Assembly (NCBI GenBank): GCA_022385805.1
Contig: MU277705.1
Location: 224,520-288,519 of the forward strand
Length of the DNA stretch: 64,000 nucleotides
DNA from: Pilatotrama ljubarskyi
Taxonomy: Eukaryota > Basidiomycota > Agaricomycetes > Polyporales > Polyporaceae
Reading direction: 5' to 3'
The notes under the pieces are model-generated. The model was not told the origin of the DNA. It saw only the letters and a list, made by a program, of their open reading frames with translations, and made no database searches. Made by a program: the position numbers and the translations under genes. Positions 61,131 through 64,000 of this stretch are shown here, piece after piece. Positions within the stretch are counted from its first letter, which is position 1, and each line of letters begins with the position of its first letter.

Positions 61131-61830
61131 TTGCGCTTTTCTTTCTACTCACGCATGGCTACGAAGGTGAATTGCATCATAATTGATCATCCCAGAACCT
61201 CACATGCTGTTGAGGGTCATACTGCTCTGCGTGACATCCACCCCATGTCTTTGAAGAAAGCGCATACCTCTCGTACGAACCATCATCAGATGGTTCCCTA
61301 CCTTTCCCAGGAACTCGTACTACACCAGAAAACCTATCAGGGTCTGTGTGAAGTCTTTGAGGATATTTTTCTCTGGGTGAACGAGAAGGTAAGGGTCGGA
61401 ATGGGCTTCTAATGCTGACCACAATTCCAAGCTCTGTCTGTTCTTCCCAGATATGCATGATGAGCTCCCACAAGTCGCGAGCATCATGCCTGGCCACAGT
61501 GCCTGTCCAGCCCATCCATCCCTTCACTGGATTTGTCATCAATATCAATGCGTCAACGAAGGCCCACAGGGATGGAGGTGATCTTTCGGCTTGCGTGGCG
61601 ATGCCTATCGGGGATTTCCGGGGAGGTGACCTGGTTTGGTAGAGCCAGATATTCAACTTAGATCGGGGGACCCCGCACTCTTTCCATCTCTCCGCATAAG
61701 CCACCTGAATCAGCATTACACAAGGCGGTGTGCCTCTTTGGTCTACCACTCAGATGCTGCTGGGCTTGTGTGGGCAGAGGATCGTTTTGGTTGGCAAGGA
61801 CATTCTTACTTTGACAATGCAGGCCAGTAG
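61131..61830 (+). pseudogene. TET/JBP-like 2-oxoglutarate/Fe(II) dioxygenase remnant
   Basis: Pieces in changing plus frames: KTYQGLCEVFEDIFLWVNEK to 61,388; after a likely intron, FPDMHDELPQVASIMPGHS; then in another frame HPFTGFVININASTKAHRDG and GDLSACVAMPIGDFRGGDLV to a TAG at 61640-61642; then, one base shifted, EPDIQLRSGDPALF, SHLNQHYTRRCASLVYHSD and EDRFGW. The HRD (H-x-D iron ligands, codons at 61565-61573), the distal His and the following Arg fit the fungal TET/JBP family. Members oxidise 5-methylcytosine and are known to be expanded in Agaricomycetes along with KDZ transposons. Two frameshifts make this copy inactive. Confidence 0.55.
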
Positions 61831-62850
61831 ACACTACAATGCATACTATACGAGTCAATCATCTGGTGGGACTCAAGACCAGAAAGCATATCAGAATCGT
61901 GTACATGGCTGCGAAGATACGTGGGCGGACATCCTAGCCCAAGCGTGCTAAGCGCTGGCAAGCTACGAGTGACTCAAATCTGAACCGGTCAGCGAGAACT
62001 CATGCTCACCTCCCAGCTTCCTTTCATCTGTCCATCCCACCAGACTGTGGAAGAACAACTGCAAAACTGATGAGCTGTTCACTCTCAAAACACACTAGTG
62101 CTCCCTCTACTGAGCATGGTCGCACACATGCTGCGCAACGGTCCCTCTGGGCACCGTGGGGTACTGTCTGTAATATATATTGCACCCTGTCAAAAGGCCA
62201 CAAGGTTATACAAGCACCAAGTCATCAAATTAATTCCTCCCTATACCCAGGATCGCTGTGGTTCAAGCTCTACTTGGTAACAGTCAACATCTGACAGCCA
62301 AGGAAGCTGACACATGGGCATGTCTTCGCTCTCTCACTGGGGGCACAGTTGATACATTGATACCTGCAGGCCCAGATTGCCATGCATAACCAGACCAAGG
62401 GCAATCAAGGCTTAGAGGCTGCCAAGGAAGCGAAGGATATAAGCGCAGGGAGTGCAGGAAGTGCAGGGAGAGGCATGTTCCATAGGGCTAATGCATGTCG
62501 CCAGTACTGGCGATTGAACCCTTCTACTTCAGATTCAAGCGAGGACCTACATGTGGGCAGCGCCAGGGATTCCGCTGGAAATGCATGAACATCCCTTGGC
62601 CGTTCTCCAAATCCTGGTCGACTACTTCGTGCTGGGTATACACCTCATCAAGAGCGCTCGCCTCAAAGTCAAACTGGCCCAAGAGTGCCTGCATGCTGAT
62701 ATCTTTGATGGGGAAGAGGCTGATCTTGGTAGCTTACATACGCGTCATGTTGTCGATGCTGCCAGGAGAGGAGTCGCAAGGGTAAAATGATGTGTACAAG
62801 GAATGGCCCATGAGTCGTGCTACGACATGCATCCTTCACATAATGTCTCT
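61831..62850. other. Transposon-island sequence without assignable gene
   Basis: About 1 kb with several plus-strand frames (longest ~96 codons at 62495-62785) that have no recognisable features. GCAGGGAGTGCAGGAAGTGCAG near 62,447 is a small direct triplication. Nothing else identified. Confidence 0.4.
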
Positions 62851-64000
62851 TTACAAGTGGTGAATAGAACCTGTGAACGCTACCCCATCAGAGTGGGCCA
62901 ATCCTGAGTCGTCTGCAGCATCCTCATCCTGGGACTTGTGACACTGTCTGATATGACGGTTAACCTGTAATTGGGAGGCCCATATGTGCTCGCATCTGGC
63001 TGGGGGAAGCTGTTTGTCCTGTGCGCATATAGGACAAGTTTGAGGGCCTTTGTGAGGGCCCTGAACGGGTGACAATGGATCTAATAGCAAGCAGAGTATG
63101 ATCACTCTGTGATGGTGCATAAAGATAGCTCGACGTACCTCATGAGGGTCTAGGTCCTAACCCTTGTAGATCTTCAGAGGGATTATTCACCAAGTCCTCA
63201 TTTTCCACATCCACATCTCCGCACTGAATGACGTCGGAGTGGCACTTGTTGTGCATGAGCTGGTCGAGAACGCGCTTGAGTGGGACACCGGCCTCTATTT
63301 CCATAACACACTGAGAGATGTTGTCCATGGTTGGCCTGTCAGCACCAGCACGAGCAGAGACAACCTGGGAACACCTGAGCACTTCGGACGCCTGCCGGTG
63401 GTGCAAAATGCTTTTGGTGAGCTCCGACTTCAGGACACGGTTCAGAGTTGTTGCAGAGCCATCCCTGAAACAATATGCGGTGGCCAGCATGCCTAAGCCG
63501 TTGTGTCAACCTGGGAACATTATGCCATCTCTCTGATGATAGTATACATACTGTCAAGTCCAGCTTGCTCGGCCAGGGTCTTCAAGTAGTCCAGGAATGG
63601 TTGGCTGGACGGTCACCTAGCCTGTAAGATTCTTCCAGTATATCGTAAGAAGCACTCACGACCAGGGGTGTAGTCCGTGCCCCCCTTTCCATGCAACAAG
63701 TTCAACCTCAACGATGAACGCTGTTGGGTCTTCTGCCATGCAATGAATGCGTATATGCTAGATATGCAACAGATACTTAGCAAAAGGCCTGTGGCAAGAG
63801 GGTAGCAGGAGAACAGACTCTCGACTCACCTTGTACTTTAGGTACCAGTCTGGGTAATACACGGTACTGAGTAGGGAGCCAGGGCGGCAAGCGGTATAGA
63901 AGGGAAGCAGCATGACTATGACATGCTGGACGGCCTCCAACAGTCATATCGAGTCCGATCGGAAGCCCAGTGAGCGAATGCCAGGTGCCAGAATGTACGA
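62851..64000 (-). CDS. Tyrosine-recombinase-like protein (DUF3435-like), 5' end outside window
   Basis: Minus-strand pieces in order from the right edge: LLPFYTACRPGSLLSTVYYP and DWYLKYK (63,910-63,830), FIVEVELVAWKGGHG (63,730-63,680), FLDYLKTLAEQAGLD (63,595-63,545), YCFRDGSATTLNRVLKSELT and SILHHRQASEVLRCSQVV (63,475-63,350), and a C-terminal C2H2-like segment CPICAQ...CEHIWASQLQVNRHIRQC (63,030-62,940). The RPGSL, KGGHG and FRDGSATTLNR...HHRQ blocks have the order of fungal DUF3435/Crypton-like tyrosine recombinases (first catalytic Arg, then the HxxR-like and GH-like boxes). I do not see a clear catalytic Tyr after HHRQ. Introns separate the pieces. Integrity and start are unknown. Confidence 0.5.

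Overview
The window is eukaryotic nuclear DNA from a filamentous basidiomycete, most likely an Agaricomycete of the polypore type. The support is: compact genes with many 50-60 bp GT-AG introns; basidiomycete housekeeping proteins (actin, SEC14, GH5 membrane exo-glucanase, UPRT, EMG1, RPN10); a cytochrome P450 of fungal type; and KDZ, Tnp2/Plavaka-like and tyrosine-recombinase-like transposon proteins that are typical of mushroom-forming fungi. I had only the sequence and recall of protein families; no search was run.

Region 1 (1-39,849) is an ordinary gene-dense block of about sixteen genes. In order: a P450 cut by the left edge (-); one poorly resolved unknown (-); an unknown 582-residue protein (+); a PPR protein (-); a proline-rich/WD-like inositol polyphosphate 5-phosphatase (+); a SAMHD1-like HD-domain dNTPase (+); a membrane-anchored GH5 exo-1,3-beta-glucanase (+); uracil phosphoribosyltransferase FUR1 (+); the ribosome-biogenesis methyltransferase EMG1/NEP1 (+); SEC14 (+); actin (-); RPN10 (+); complex I NDUFB7 (+); SCO1 (-); KEOPS subunit CGI121 (-); a transmembrane protein-disulfide isomerase (+); and a second, 1,221-residue PPR protein (-). 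For most of these I placed every splice site by hand, and the summed exons give an exact multiple of three and the expected length (actin: nine exons, 375 residues). The genes are not an operon or a cluster. Several serve mitochondria (two PPRs, SCO1, NDUFB7) and others are general housekeeping genes; neighbouring genes share short divergent promoters (actin/RPN10, CGI121/PDI).

Region 2 (39,850-53,372) begins abruptly 328 bp upstream of the second PPR gene. It is a 13.5-kb segment bounded by near-identical inverted arms of about 1.7 kb. The interior carries, all on the minus strand, a KDZ-family transposase and two uncharacterised accessory genes. The transposase is dead: its N-terminal part is absent and it is split by a 656-bp solo LTR flanked by the 5-bp duplication GACAT. 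Each arm contains a smaller ~587-bp inverted-repeat element with a 56-codon helix-turn-helix reading frame.

Region 3 (53,373-64,000) is a graveyard of other transposons. It holds nested solo LTRs (one with a GTTCC duplication), an AT-rich fold-back stretch with a strong hairpin, a Tnp2/Plavaka-like transposase piece, a Helitron-type PIF1 helicase remnant, a frameshifted TET/JBP-like 2-oxoglutarate dioxygenase remnant, and part of a tyrosine-recombinase-like (DUF3435-like) gene running off the right edge. No rRNA, convincing tRNA or CRISPR was found.
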